Source: Alteromonas aestuariivivens (GTDB lineage: Bacteria > Pseudomonadota > Gammaproteobacteria > Enterobacterales > Alteromonadaceae). From it: 64,000 bases of DNA. Numbering within the stretch: the stretch's first letter is position 1; each line of letters begins with the position of its first letter. Below are positions 17,455-26,681 of this stretch, piece after piece. The position numbers and the translations under genes are program-made. The stretch is from assembly GCF_003367475.1 (NCBI RefSeq), contig NZ_QRHA01000012.1:1-64000 (forward strand), given 5' to 3'. Under the pieces are notes generated by a model that saw only the letters and a program-made list of their open reading frames with translations, made no database searches and was not told the DNA's origin.

Positions 17455-19096
17455 CAAAAATCCCCTGAGTCTTCGCCTTGGGTTGAAGGTCATCCTGTCG
17501 GCTTTCTGAAAAAATAAGGCTATTGGGCGTTTCGTTTAATTGCAACAACAGGGGTTGTAAACTCCGCAGGGTATCCTGCAGGGCGTTTACGGTGTCTCTG
17601 ATTTCTGACTGACTTAACCCCCCTTCGCTGTAGTGCCGGACTAACTGATCGGTATTGGCGAGTAACTGGTTCAGGTTGGCATTGATTTGTGTGCTGTCTA
17701 TTCCAGCCAGCAGTTCGTCAAAGCTGAGGCTTGCCTCGTCAACTGAATTGGCCGCGTCCTCCATGTCGGCAACAACCTGGCGGATATCTTCGACCAGGGT
17801 ATCCAGTGGCAAACGGTTTATCTTGTCAAGGATGGCATCGGCTTTCTGGGTTAGCTGGTTAAATTCGTTGGACACCGTTGGGATGACATCGAGGCCGTTA
17901 AGCGAGGCATACTGGGAGGCAGGAGCGTCTTTAATGTGTTGTAAATCCACATACAGCCCGCCTGTGAGAATGTTGCCCATTCGCAATGTGGCTCTCAGAT
18001 CCTGTGCAATCCATTTACGCATGGTGGTTTCAACGAACTTCAGGCCTTCAGGAGTATCCGGTTGCTGAACCTTGCCGGGGTAGATATGGATAAGAACCGG
18101 GATAGGGTAATTTTCAGACAGAATATTTCCATCGTCAGGGCCACGATAGTTTATGGCAAGGACTTCGCCTATTTCTATGCCACGATATTCTACCGGGGCA
18201 CCGACGGTCAGGCCTCGCACGGTTTCATCAATCATCAACAGATAACGTGCGGATAATGTATAACGGGCGTCAGAGGCGGCTTCCCTGTTCGAGAAAATGG
18301 TGAAGCTGGCATTGTTCGGGGCTTTTTCACCACGGGGAACTCCGTCTGGAATTCCAAACGTAATGCCGTTTGCCAGCAGCGTTTCCAGGCTTCCGGTTTG
18401 CACTTCTATTCCACTGGAGGCGAGGCTAAGGGTAATTCCACTGACATTCCAGAATCGGGTATTTACGGTAATTAGCTGGTGGTAGGGCGCTTCAATAAAT
18501 ACCCGGTAGTTGACGACCCTGGATTCGATATCGAATTCGGAATCTTCAAATTCTCCTACCTTAAACCCCTTGTAAATAATGGGGTCGCCTGGTTTGAAAG
18601 CGAATTCGTCGTTGCTGGTAAGCTGCAAATGCAGGCCTGGTGTGCCCGGTGGAGTAGCAGGTGGCCTGTCGAGCGCACTGAAATGGTATCTTTCACCGCC
18701 GCTTTCTGCCGCTGACATGGCAATGTAGCTACCGGAAAGCAGTGTATTTAACCCCGACACTTCAGAAAAGGTGATGCGCGGGGAGACAAGCCAGAACTGG
18801 GTGTCTTCTCTTAGCAGATGGGCGGCGTTGGCGTCGATTCTGGCGCTTACCAGTACTCCGTCCAAGTCCGGTTTTAATTCCATTTTTTTGACCTGGCCCA
18901 CATCAAGGTCGCGGATTTTAATCGGCGTTTTGTTCACTTCGATACCGGCCGCAGAGCTGACTTCAATGGTGATCATCGGGCCCTGGTTTTTCCACTGGTA
19001 GTAGAGCATCCAGGCACCGATAAGTATGGCAAGAATGGGTACCAGCCAGACTTTGGATACTCTTGTGGTTGGCTTTATGGTTGCCTGATTGTTCAT
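17441..19096 (-). CDS. pqiB: PqiB-like MCE protein
   Basis: About 551 residues. A single N-terminal membrane helix (VWLVPILAILIGAWMLYYQW) is followed by three MCE domains (starting near ITIEVSSAAGIEV, LHLQLTSNDEFAFKPGD and YLLMIDETVRGLTVGAP) and a C-terminal helical region (residues about 420-540) that in PqiB forms the long periplasmic needle. The complex carries lipids between inner and outer membrane. The chosen ATG overlaps the pqiA stop (ATGA), which fits translational coupling; an upstream ATG at 19120 is less likely. Confidence 0.92.
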   Translation of the reverse strand: MNNQATIKPTTRVSKVWLVPILAILIGAWMLYYQWKNQGPMITIEVSSAAGIEVNKTPIKIRDLDVGQVKKMELKPDLDGVLVSARIDANAAHLLREDTQFWLVSPRITFSEVSGLNTLLSGSYIAMSAAESGGERYHFSALDRPPATPPGTPGLHLQLTSNDEFAFKPGDPIIYKGFKVGEFEDSEFDIESRVVNYRVFIEAPYHQLITVNTRFWNVSGITLSLASSGIEVQTGSLETLLANGITFGIPDGVPRGEKAPNNASFTIFSNREAASDARYTLSARYLLMIDETVRGLTVGAPVEYRGIEIGEVLAINYRGPDDGNILSENYPIPVLIHIYPGKVQQPDTPEGLKFVETTMRKWIAQDLRATLRMGNILTGGLYVDLQHIKDAPASQYASLNGLDVIPTVSNEFNQLTQKADAILDKINRLPLDTLVEDIRQVVADMEDAANSVDEASLSFDELLAGIDSTQINANLNQLLANTDQLVRHYSEGGLSQSEIRDTVNALQDTLRSLQPLLLQLNETPNSLIFSESRQDDLQPKAKTQGIFDDLP

Positions 19097-20235
19097 TGAT
19101 ACTGCTTCCTGCTCAGCCAAATCAGTCTGGAATCAAAACTCATGGCGGCAATCATGGTAATAAAAACCACTGCACAAAATGCCAGAGCGGCGGGGCCGGG
19201 GTAGATGGAAATTGCGTTGCCAAGCTGGATCAGTGCGACCAGAATGGCGACCACAAACACATCAATCATCGACCATCGGCCAATCCACTCGGTGATCCGG
19301 TAATAGCGGATCCGCGAATTCTGCGAATACAGATGCCCTTGCTGGACACTGAAATTAAGCCACGCCAGAATCAGAATTTTTACCACAGGCACTGCGACAC
19401 TGGCAAACAAGATCACCAGTGCGATTGGATAGGAGCCTGACTGCCAGAGTGTTATGGCCCCTCCTACAATGGTGCTGGGTTCGTCCCGGCCGAAGTATTC
19501 CGTATGCATGATGGGCAGCATATTGGCCGGTATATAGAGCAGTGTGGCGGTAGCCAGTAACGCCCATGTGCGCTGGATGCTGTAGGAGGCCGCCTGCGCA
19601 CTCAAAGGTGCCGGAGCAGGCGGATTTCCCTCATAAATCCAAAGTGCCATCCGGTCCCGGTCGAAGTAGAACAGGCTGGCGGTCATACACACAGTGAAGC
19701 CAATAAAGGCGTAAAAAGACATACCAATGCTGACTTCTGCCATCGCGGTTATTTTTGTCAGGCTGACCAGGGTTCCAACCAGAAAAATTTCCGCCATACT
19801 CCAGGGCATAAGGCGTGTTACCCATAAATGGACCCGCCTGAGAAAGGGCGGGCGATAATTGTAGAGGGACGCGAGAGTCAGACAAATCAGACCGATAAGC
19901 AGGGTACCTGGCAACACCAGCGTTGCCAGGCCTGTTATGATGGCAAGTGAGAGGTAGTCATTTTCGATCAGAACTTTCAACCCACCGGGCAGGTTAATTG
20001 TGTGTTGCTGACCACTGGCACGAAAACTCAGAAAATTGAAAGGCAGCGAGAGCAGCATAAATACCAGGGCGCTCAGGCTGTAAGCAAGGGTGTTTTCGAT
20101 GGCATTATGGCGGAATGTGAGCAGTGTATGACCGCACTGGGGGCACACTGCACGCTGGCGGTGCTGTAAAACCGGAATGGTGGTTGTGTGCTGACACTGC
20201 TCACAGACAATTTGAGTTGCTTGTTGTTGCTCCAT
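19093..20235 (-). CDS. pqiA: PqiA-like integral membrane protein
   Basis: 380 residues. It begins with a zinc-ribbon (CEQC near 12-15 and CPQC near 34-37) and continues as two four-helix PqiA modules: first LAYSLSALVFMLLSLPFNFLSF and following helices, then TWALLATATLLYIPANMLPIMHTEYFG, where the NMLPI-like segment is typical. The second zinc-ribbon that E. coli PqiA has between its halves is missing, which accounts for the shorter length. It is the inner-membrane partner of the PqiB tube in paraquat-inducible lipid transport. First gene of the pqiABC operon; the ribosome site is weak. Confidence 0.9.
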   Translation of the reverse strand: MEQQQATQIVCEQCQHTTTIPVLQHRQRAVCPQCGHTLLTFRHNAIENTLAYSLSALVFMLLSLPFNFLSFRASGQQHTINLPGGLKVLIENDYLSLAIITGLATLVLPGTLLIGLICLTLASLYNYRPPFLRRVHLWVTRLMPWSMAEIFLVGTLVSLTKITAMAEVSIGMSFYAFIGFTVCMTASLFYFDRDRMALWIYEGNPPAPAPLSAQAASYSIQRTWALLATATLLYIPANMLPIMHTEYFGRDEPSTIVGGAITLWQSGSYPIALVILFASVAVPVVKILILAWLNFSVQQGHLYSQNSRIRYYRITEWIGRWSMIDVFVVAILVALIQLGNAISIYPGPAALAFCAVVFITMIAAMSFDSRLIWLSRKQYQ

Positions 20236-20310
20236 TCAGTTCACTGACCGCCTGCTCATCAGTGTATAGAATACTCGAAATCCGCCAGGGAACAAACGCT
20301 GTTGGTGAGT

Positions 20311-20342
20311 GGCAAACAAAAACGCCGGCAAAATGCCGGCGT
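20311..20342 (-). terminator. Intrinsic terminator read leftward, end of asnS transcript
   Basis: A palindrome at 20322-20342 (ACGCCGGCA paired with TGCCGGCGT, three-base loop) is followed, reading leftward, by TTTTGTTTGCC. It is the second of two identical palindromes downstream of asnS and the only one with a U-rich tail. Confidence 0.7.
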
Positions 20343-20545
20343 CAGCCTGATGACAAACTACTGCGCTTGAATTTGCGGCGTCAAAAGTCTTCTCAAAATC
20401 CTCATTTACCATTTGTAAACTGCGGTTTTTCGGCGACTTTTTCCTTGCACTTTCTTCGCTCGCTACGTTTGTCTCCAGTCTGCAGAGTGTTTCGCGTGAA
20501 AAGCGGGGCTTTATCAACACTCTGACGCCGGCAAAATGCCGGCGT
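20322..20545. repeat. Structured non-coding element flanked by identical palindromes
   Basis: Two identical 21-bp palindromes lie at 20322-20342 and 20525-20545. The 182 bases between hold nested inverted repeats: AAAAGTC near 20384 against GACTTTT near 20434, and inside these TTTAC-CATTT-GTAAA at 20405-20419. No protein frame is plausible. The layout is that of a dispersed, folding intergenic element; whether it is transcribed as an RNA is unknown. Confidence 0.55.
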
Positions 20546-20564
20546 TCTGAACAGTATTCAGTAA

Positions 20565-21962
20565 TTAGAAACTGGCGTTACCTGGCGTGCGCGGGAAGGG
20601 GATAACATCACGGACATTCTGCATACCGGTAACGTACGCTACCAGGCGCTCAAAGCCCAGCCCGAAGCCTGCATGGGGAACGGTACCATAGCGGCGCAAG
20701 TCTCTATACCAGCTGTAATCTTCCTTGCTGAGACCCATTTCTTCCAGCCTTTGATCAAACACATCCAGGCGCTCTTCACGTTGGCTGCCACCAATGATCT
20801 CACCAATGCCCGGCGCCAGAATATCCATAGCGGCAACGGTCTTACCGTCGTCATTGATACGCATGTAGAACGCTTTGATGTCCTTGGGGTAGTTTTGCAT
20901 GATGATAGGCGCACCAACGTGCTCTTCGGCCAGATAGCGCTCGTGCTCGGAGGACAGGTCGACACCCCATTCAACCGGAAACTCAAACTGTTTGCCGCTG
21001 GCTTTCAGGATCTCAATGGCGTCGGTGTAATCCATGCGCACAAAGTCTGAATTGACGAGAGCTTCGAGACGGGTAATGACATCTTTTTTAACACGCTCGG
21101 CAAAGAACGCCATGTCGTCTGCCCGTTCTTCCAGTACGGCTTTACATACATACTTGAGCATGTCTTCCGCCAGTGTTGCAACGTCAGACAGATCGGCAAA
21201 CGCCACTTCCGGCTCGATCATCCAGAATTCAGCCAGATGGCGGGAAGTGTTACTGTTTTCTGCCCTGAATGTGGGGCCAAAGGTGTACACCTTTGACATC
21301 GCGGCACAATAGGTTTCAACGTTGAGTTGTCCGGATACCGTCAGATAGGTTTCCTTGCCGAAAAAGTCTTCGGAATAATCCACTTCACCCTTGTCGTTAC
21401 GCGGCAGGTTCATCATATCCAGAGTGGAAACACGGAACATTTCGCCGGCACCTTCGGTATCACTGGCGGTCAGAATGGGGGTGCTGATCCACAGGTATCC
21501 ACGTTCATGGAAAAAGCGGTGAATGGCCTGTGACAGGCAGTTACGCACCCGGGTCACTGCGCCAATTACATTGGTGCGAGGACGCAGGTGAGCGAATTCA
21601 CGCAGATATTCGATACTGTGGCGTTTGGCTGCCATAGGGTAGGTATCCGGGTTTTCCACCCAGCCAACAATCTCAATGCTTTGCGCTTCGATTTCCAGTG
21701 CCTGACCCTGACCCATTGACGCTTTTACCTGACCGGTCACGGAAAGTGAGCAGCCCGCGGTCAGCTTTTGAATGTCGCTGTAATTTTGCAGAGAATTTAA
21801 CGCAATGACCTGTACAGGGTCGAAACAACTGCCATCGTGTAAAGCGATGAAGGACAAGCCGGCTTTGGAATCCCGACGGGTACGAACCCAGCCTTTCACT
21901 GTCACCGTTTCGCCAACTGCGTGCTTACCAACGAGCACGTCGACAACGGGCGTATGCGTCAT
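20565..21962 (-). CDS. asnS: Asparaginyl-tRNA synthetase
   Basis: 465 residues, matching E. coli AsnS (466). An N-terminal OB-fold for anticodon binding ([27 protein letters not shown]) is followed by the class II catalytic core: motif 2 with the [25 protein letters not shown] segment (landmarks FRAENS and HLAEFWM) and motif 3 near the C-terminus ([10 protein letters not shown]). It charges tRNA-Asn. The ATG at 21962 has a good GGAGAAAG ribosome site; an upstream in-frame ATG would add ten unneeded residues. Leftward, ending at palindromic repeats 20 bases on. Confidence 0.97.
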   Translation of the reverse strand: MTHTPVVDVLVGKHAVGETVTVKGWVRTRRDSKAGLSFIALHDGSCFDPVQVIALNSLQNYSDIQKLTAGCSLSVTGQVKASMGQGQALEIEAQSIEIVGWVENPDTYPMAAKRHSIEYLREFAHLRPRTNVIGAVTRVRNCLSQAIHRFFHERGYLWISTPILTASDTEGAGEMFRVSTLDMMNLPRNDKGEVDYSEDFFGKETYLTVSGQLNVETYCAAMSKVYTFGPTFRAENSNTSRHLAEFWMIEPEVAFADLSDVATLAEDMLKYVCKAVLEERADDMAFFAERVKKDVITRLEALVNSDFVRMDYTDAIEILKASGKQFEFPVEWGVDLSSEHERYLAEEHVGAPIIMQNYPKDIKAFYMRINDDGKTVAAMDILAPGIGEIIGGSQREERLDVFDQRLEEMGLSKEDYSWYRDLRRYGTVPHAGFGLGFERLVAYVTGMQNVRDVIPFPRTPGNASF

Positions 21963-22275
21963 TTTACTTTCTCCGTTTAAACTTATTCTCAAGATTGCGA
22001 GTCATCTTCGCACACTCTGTGTGTCGGTGCATCTCGCCAATACTGCCTAAGGATTGTCTTGCCGATACGCTGAGCAGAGGCTGTATTCTGAACAGCACAG
22101 AAGGAACGCTGAAGGAGAGCTGCCGGTTTACCTCAGACGGAATCCGGGTGTCCTCAGCGTTGCGTGCCGCCCCTGCTGTCTCAACGCCCTCAGCGTTTGC
22201 CATTGCAGGGTGAGAAATCCAATAGGCAGGTAGTATACTCATCCAGCAAGTGGATTCCAGAGATGATTGAATCAA
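21963..22275. other. Leader region of asnS, no gene seen
   Basis: 313 bases without a plausible frame. A perfect palindrome AGTATACT at 22232-22239 contains TATACT on the leftward strand, which could be the -10 element of the asnS promoter, but a matching -35 is not evident. That would leave an unusually long (about 260-base) asnS leader; I see no recognisable riboswitch or attenuator in it. Confidence 0.4.
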
Positions 22276-22404
22276 ATGTTTAAGAAAACAACACGCAGCC
22301 GACTGGTGGACAGTCGGCGCAAAGAGTATTTTGGTATTAACCTGTTTGTGCTGGGAGGCGCATGTCTATTTGGTCTGTTGATGTTGTCACTCCCGCTGGC
22401 CTAA
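22276..22404 (+). CDS. Small single-span membrane protein (42 residues), unknown
   Basis: An open frame not usually called because of its size: MFKKTTRSRLVDSRRKEYFG then a hydrophobic helix NLFVLGGACLFGLLMLSLPLA and stop TAA at 22402-22404. A basic N-terminus followed by one helix is a typical small membrane protein with the N-terminus in the cytoplasm. The stop overlaps the antiporter's stop on the other strand by three to four bases, a tight fit that argues for selection on the frame. The ribosome site is poor, so the call is tentative. Confidence 0.45.
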   Translation: MFKKTTRSRLVDSRRKEYFGINLFVLGGACLFGLLMLSLPLA

Positions 22405-23372
22405 TCCACAAAGGCATGAGTTACCAGGTAATAGGTGTAGCCCAGATAAATAAGCAAAAAGGCACCGCCTTCCAGCCGGTTCAGCCGCCCCTGGCCCTTG
22501 AGGCCGATGCAAAATACAAACAGGGCAATTGTTAAAGCCACCATCATGGTCACATCACGGTACAGGAAAGCCGGTTCTACCTGCATGGGCTGAATCAGGC
22601 CCGCAATACCGACCACTGCAAAGGTGTTGAACATGTTAGAACCTATCACATTCCCCAGAGCCAGATCGTGTTCGCCTTTGCGCACTGCCATCAGGGAGGA
22701 AGCCAGTTCAGGCAGAGAGGTGCCAATGGCAATGATGGTCAGGCCGATAATGGTATCGCTGACACCAAAGTGGGTGGCAATTTCCACCGCCCCCCAGACC
22801 AGAATGCGGGAACTGGCAATCAACAGAGCCAGCCCGGCCAGTAACCAGATGAGATTGGTTTTAACCGTACTGTCATCAGCGTTGATTTCCTCATTCACTT
22901 CTTCAGCCAGGTGGTCGTTGTCCCCCCGCATGCCCTGCCAGATACTCCAGGCCATCAACAGGATAAACAGCCCCGTAAGCGTAAATGCATCGTCTTTGGA
23001 GACGTTGTAGTCCAGCAATTGCCATGCGGCGATGAAGGTCACTCCAAGCAGAATGGGCAATTCTCGACGAATGATCTCCGAGCGCACAGCGATGGGGCTG
23101 ATCAGAGCAGTCAGGCCCAGAATCAGCGCAATGTTGGCGATGTTTGAGCCGTAGGCGTTACCCAGTGCAATGCCTGAATTACCCTGTATGGCGGCGAATA
23201 TCGACACGATGATTTCCGGAGCAGAGGTGCCGAAGCCAATGATCACCATGCCAATGACCAGTGGGGAAATTCCAAAGTGCTTGGCTACCCCCGCAGCCCC
23301 GCCTACAAATTTGCCCGCACTCCACAATAGAACCGGCAGACCAACGAGAATGGAGATACTTGCTAGGACCAT
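22401..23372 (-). CDS. yrbG: Calcium/sodium antiporter (CaCA family)
   Basis: 323 residues, about ten membrane helices in two inverted repeats. Both alpha-repeat signatures are present: GFGTSAPEIIVS with GNAYGSNIANI in the first half, AIGTSLPELASS with GNVIGSNMFN in the second. The glutamates in these motifs bind the cation. Proteins of this type exchange Ca2+ for Na+ (or K+/H+). The start has AAGGAG six bases before the ATG. Single gene; the intracellular role in bacteria is often unclear. Confidence 0.92.
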   Translation of the reverse strand: MVLASISILVGLPVLLWSAGKFVGGAAGVAKHFGISPLVIGMVIIGFGTSAPEIIVSIFAAIQGNSGIALGNAYGSNIANIALILGLTALISPIAVRSEIIRRELPILLGVTFIAAWQLLDYNVSKDDAFTLTGLFILLMAWSIWQGMRGDNDHLAEEVNEEINADDSTVKTNLIWLLAGLALLIASSRILVWGAVEIATHFGVSDTIIGLTIIAIGTSLPELASSLMAVRKGEHDLALGNVIGSNMFNTFAVVGIAGLIQPMQVEPAFLYRDVTMMVALTIALFVFCIGLKGQGRLNRLEGGAFLLIYLGYTYYLVTHAFVD

Positions 23373-23604
23373 AAAAACTCCTTTTGGATAAGGGGGTTAT
23401 TGACGGCGTTAAGCCTAAGTGTAGATGACTTTCCCTCATCGTAACGATTAAAAAATTGCTTGCTTAATACAGTATGCATTTTTTACATTTACCGTACACT
23501 TCGCAACAAATCCACCGGCCTCAACCCCGGCGTTTTTGCCTACAGCTAAGGGGGCGGCGGGAACGAATTGTATCTTACCCTTGGTTTTATAGAAGCCTTT
23601 TTAA

Positions 23605-25092
23605 ATGCACAGAACTTTAATTGTTACAGACGACACGCAACTGCACGTTGATACCGATTTACAGGTACTTACGTTTGAGCAGTATCTTGCCGATTTCCCT
23701 AAGCTGAATGAACCCAAAACACGGGTCATTAACCTCTGTGATACAGGTAAGTACCTGAGTCAGGGGTACTATTGCTCGTTGCTGGCGCAGGCGCGTAAAC
23801 ACAAAGTATTGCCCAGCGTCAATGTTATCAATGATCTCAGAGCGTCTGAAAAAGGTGAGCGGGCACGCATTCCGTTGCCGAAAACTTTTCGCTGGCCGGA
23901 GCAAAAGAACCCGTCGCAAACCTTTTATGTGCTGTTTGGACAAACCCGTGAGCCCGCGCTTATGCCGATTGCCAGTATGGCTTTCCGGCACTATCCGTGC
24001 CCGATAATGAGGGTGACTTTGCACATTGGTGCCGAGTATGGTGCGGAAGCCGTATCGAAATCCGGACATAAAATGGGTTACGTGGAATGTGAAGCGATTG
24101 GCTATGCCCAGTTGCCGGTAGAGCTGCGAGCAGATTGTGTAACGCACCTGCAGGGGTTTACCCAAAGCCACTGGACCCAGGCCCGACAGAGCAAGCGCAC
24201 TCGCTGGGATATGGCGATACTGGTTAATCCCCATGAAGCCACTCCACCGAGTGATGACAAAGCCATTCGGAATTTTGTCAAGGCGGCAGAAAAGGTTGGT
24301 ATCAGTGCTCAGGTACTCAGTGAGCTGACCGCCGACGATGTCGGGCATTTTGATGCCCTGTTCATCCGTGAAACCACCGCAATAGACCATCATACCTACC
24401 GTCTTGCGAGGGCAGCGGAACGGGAAGGGCTGGTGGTGATGGATGATACCCAGTCCATTTTGCGTTGCTGCAACAAGGTATTTTTGCAGGATGCCTTTAC
24501 CTATCAGAAGGTGCCTGCGCCGAAAAGCCAGATGGTGTCCAGCGCAGAGTCCAGTGTCTGTCAGCAACTGGTTGACGAACTCGGTTTGCCACTGGTGCTC
24601 AAACTGCCGGAGAGTTCGTTCTCCCGAGGTGTGTTCAAAGTGGAAACGATTGAAGATTTGCAGGTCAGACTTACGGACATGCTCAGTGCCTCCGCGTTGG
24701 TGCTGGTTCAGGAATACGTCTATACCGAATACGACTGGCGAATTGGCGTGCTGGGAGGCAAGCCGATTTATGCCTGCCAGTACTTTATGGCGCGTAATCA
24801 CTGGCAAATATACCACCACGAAGGTGACGGGTTCAGTTCAGGTGACTTCAAAACCCTGCCCACTTTCGAAGTGCCGCGTCCGGTACTGCATGCAGCAGTT
24901 AAAGCCGCAAAAGTGGTGGGTAACGGGCTTTATGGTGTGGATATCAAACAGTCTGGCAATAAGGTTTATGTGATAGAGGTCAACGACAACCCCAGCATCG
25001 AAAGTGGTGTTGAAGATGAATACTTGGGCAAGGAATTGTATCAGTTGATTATGCAGGAATTTGCTGATCGTCTGGAGTTGCGCGGACGATGA
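23605..25092 (+). CDS. RimK-like ATP-grasp ligase with RLAN N-terminal domain
   Basis: 495 residues. The N-terminal ~190 residues (starting LIVTDD, with VINLCDTGKYLSQGYYCSLLA) match the domain that precedes a RimK-like ATP-grasp in a conserved bacterial family. The C-terminal part is ATP-grasp: LPLVLKLPESSFSRGVFKV (P-loop-like strand, about 330-348), LVQEYVYTEYDWRIGVLGG, and the metal-binding end VYVIEVNDNPSIESG. Such enzymes join a carboxylate to an amine with ATP. It overlaps the next gene (GNAT-C39 fusion) by four bases, so the two act together. The substrate is unknown; glutamate- or peptide-like acceptors are family precedents. Confidence 0.88.
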   Translation: MHRTLIVTDDTQLHVDTDLQVLTFEQYLADFPKLNEPKTRVINLCDTGKYLSQGYYCSLLAQARKHKVLPSVNVINDLRASEKGERARIPLPKTFRWPEQKNPSQTFYVLFGQTREPALMPIASMAFRHYPCPIMRVTLHIGAEYGAEAVSKSGHKMGYVECEAIGYAQLPVELRADCVTHLQGFTQSHWTQARQSKRTRWDMAILVNPHEATPPSDDKAIRNFVKAAEKVGISAQVLSELTADDVGHFDALFIRETTAIDHHTYRLARAAEREGLVVMDDTQSILRCCNKVFLQDAFTYQKVPAPKSQMVSSAESSVCQQLVDELGLPLVLKLPESSFSRGVFKVETIEDLQVRLTDMLSASALVLVQEYVYTEYDWRIGVLGGKPIYACQYFMARNHWQIYHHEGDGFSSGDFKTLPTFEVPRPVLHAAVKAAKVVGNGLYGVDIKQSGNKVYVIEVNDNPSIESGVEDEYLGKELYQLIMQEFADRLELRGR

Positions 25093-26207
25093 AACCGTCA
25101 CCTTTTTCCGGGAGTGCGGTGCTTCGTATCGCCTGCCTGGATGATGTGTCCGCGCTGAACGCGCTGGAACAACGCTGTTTTAACTCCGACAGGCTCAGTA
25201 AACGCCGGTTTCGATACTATGTCGATGCCGGTCATGCGGAGCTGGTGGTTGCCTGTATCGCGGATGAGCTGGTTGGCTACGGCCTGCTGCTTTCACGCCG
25301 GGGCACGCTGTTAACCCGTTTATACTCCATTGCGGTGGACCCGGAGCGCCGGGGTATGGGGATTGCTGAAAACCTGCTTCGTGAACTGGAAGGTCGTGCG
25401 CTGGCTCGAGGCAAGCGGGTAATGCGCCTGGAAGTTGCACAAGGTAACGCTGCCGCAATCCGGCTTTACGAGCGTTTGGGGTTCTCACCGTTTGGCATGT
25501 ACCTCGAATACTACGAGGACAAATCCAACGCATTGCGTATGCAGAAAGTACTGAGTTTTTCTTCCGACACTCTGCGTCAGGATGTTTACCCCTGGTACCG
25601 TCAAACTACAGAGTTTACCTGTGGGCCTGCGGCACTGATGATGGCGATGACTGCCCTGAAACCTCAGTATTCCATGAATCAGCTCAATGAGCTGGCTATC
25701 TGGCGGCGGGCAACCACTATCTTTATGACGTCCGGCCACGGTGGGTGTCATCCAATTGGGCTGGCCCTGGCTGCCAAAGACGCGGGTTTCAACGCTGAAG
25801 TTTGGCTGAATCAGCCAGTGCCATTGTTTCTTGATGGTGTGCGGGCCGCGCACAAAAAGTCAGTATTGGGTGCGGTTGAAAATCAGTTTGCGCAGGAGGC
25901 GCAAACCCAGGGCGTTCGCATTGTGGAGGAAGACTGGAAAGTGGATCGTCTGGAGCAGGCGCTGCAACAGGGCGCGGCAGTGATCTGCCTAATCAGTACT
26001 TACGCTTTTGACAGGCGCAAGGCACCGCATTGGGTTGCCATTACCGGGGCTGACGCTCACTGCCTTTATCTGCACGATCCTGACCCGGAACTGGCGGAAA
26101 GCCCGCCGGTTGAGTATCAGCACATCCCGGTAGCCCGGGACGACTTTCAGCGTTTGGCCAATTATGGCAAACGTAAAATTCGTGCTGCGGTCGCTTTGTA
26201 CAGCTGA
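25089..26207 (+). CDS. GNAT acetyltransferase fused to a C39-like cysteine peptidase domain
   Basis: 372 residues with two enzymes in one chain. Residues about 10-150 are a GNAT domain with acetyl-CoA loop YSIAVDPERRGMGIAENLL. Residues about 170-372 are a papain-like C39 fold: catalytic cysteine in TTEFTCGPAALMMAM (C near 179), histidine in APHWVAITG and aspartate in LHDPDPE. It is coupled by a four-base overlap to the RimK-like ligase. From family knowledge, such ATP-grasp plus GNAT-peptidase pairs were predicted to make and trim acylated peptides or modified amino acids; no substrate peptide gene is visible next to it. The product and purpose are not known. Confidence 0.87.
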   Translation: MKPSPFSGSAVLRIACLDDVSALNALEQRCFNSDRLSKRRFRYYVDAGHAELVVACIADELVGYGLLLSRRGTLLTRLYSIAVDPERRGMGIAENLLRELEGRALARGKRVMRLEVAQGNAAAIRLYERLGFSPFGMYLEYYEDKSNALRMQKVLSFSSDTLRQDVYPWYRQTTEFTCGPAALMMAMTALKPQYSMNQLNELAIWRRATTIFMTSGHGGCHPIGLALAAKDAGFNAEVWLNQPVPLFLDGVRAAHKKSVLGAVENQFAQEAQTQGVRIVEEDWKVDRLEQALQQGAAVICLISTYAFDRRKAPHWVAITGADAHCLYLHDPDPELAESPPVEYQHIPVARDDFQRLANYGKRKIRAAVALYS

Positions 26208-26212
26208 ACATG

Positions 26213-26497
26213 TCAGTGGTGGTTGCGGCTGCCAGCTGCAAGTTTTATTTCCATTTCTTTTAACGAACTGACCAGTTTCATCAGTTCGTTGGCACTGCCC
26301 GTGAACATCGCGGGCTTGGTGCAGGCTCTACCCTTTATGGCATGGTTGACCGTGAACGACGGGTCAAAAGTAGCCGTTCGTTCAATAAGGGTTTGCCATT
26401 CACTTTTCAGTGAAGAAGGCACAATGTGCCTTTTGGCCAAAAGTTTGTCTCTTATTTGCAACACCTGGCCCATCAGTAACGTATTATTGTTTGACAT
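26213..26497 (-). CDS. Small conserved-looking protein, unknown
   Basis: 94 residues from the ATG at 26497 (MSNNNTLLMGQVLQIRDKLL), with GAAGG about ten bases upstream; a more upstream in-frame start is less well placed. The protein is soluble, mostly helical by composition, with basic and acidic residues mixed and two cysteine-free halves except for one ACTKPAMF segment. I do not recognise a family. It converges on the GNAT-C39 gene with a five-base gap, and its codon use looks like that of real genes nearby. Confidence 0.6.
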   Translation of the reverse strand: MSNNNTLLMGQVLQIRDKLLAKRHIVPSSLKSEWQTLIERTATFDPSFTVNHAIKGRACTKPAMFTGSANELMKLVSSLKEMEIKLAAGSRNHH

Positions 26498-26681
26498 CCT
26501 AACACCTTCACTCACTGCGAGATTTACCTAAAAAATGCCTTTTAAATCAGGGGACAAAAAAAGTGTAGTCCAGAAAGATTGATCAAAAGGTGCACAATTA
26601 AGAGTATAGGTAGCAATTACGATACCTAAACGGCGCGGTCCATAAAATTTTGCTACGTTGTTTCTCTTGTACGCCGGTGAT

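Noticed and set aside
23659-24819. Long open frame (386 codons) antisense to the ATP-grasp gene
   Set aside because: It mirrors the codon pattern of the real gene, has no ribosome site and no recognisable domain.
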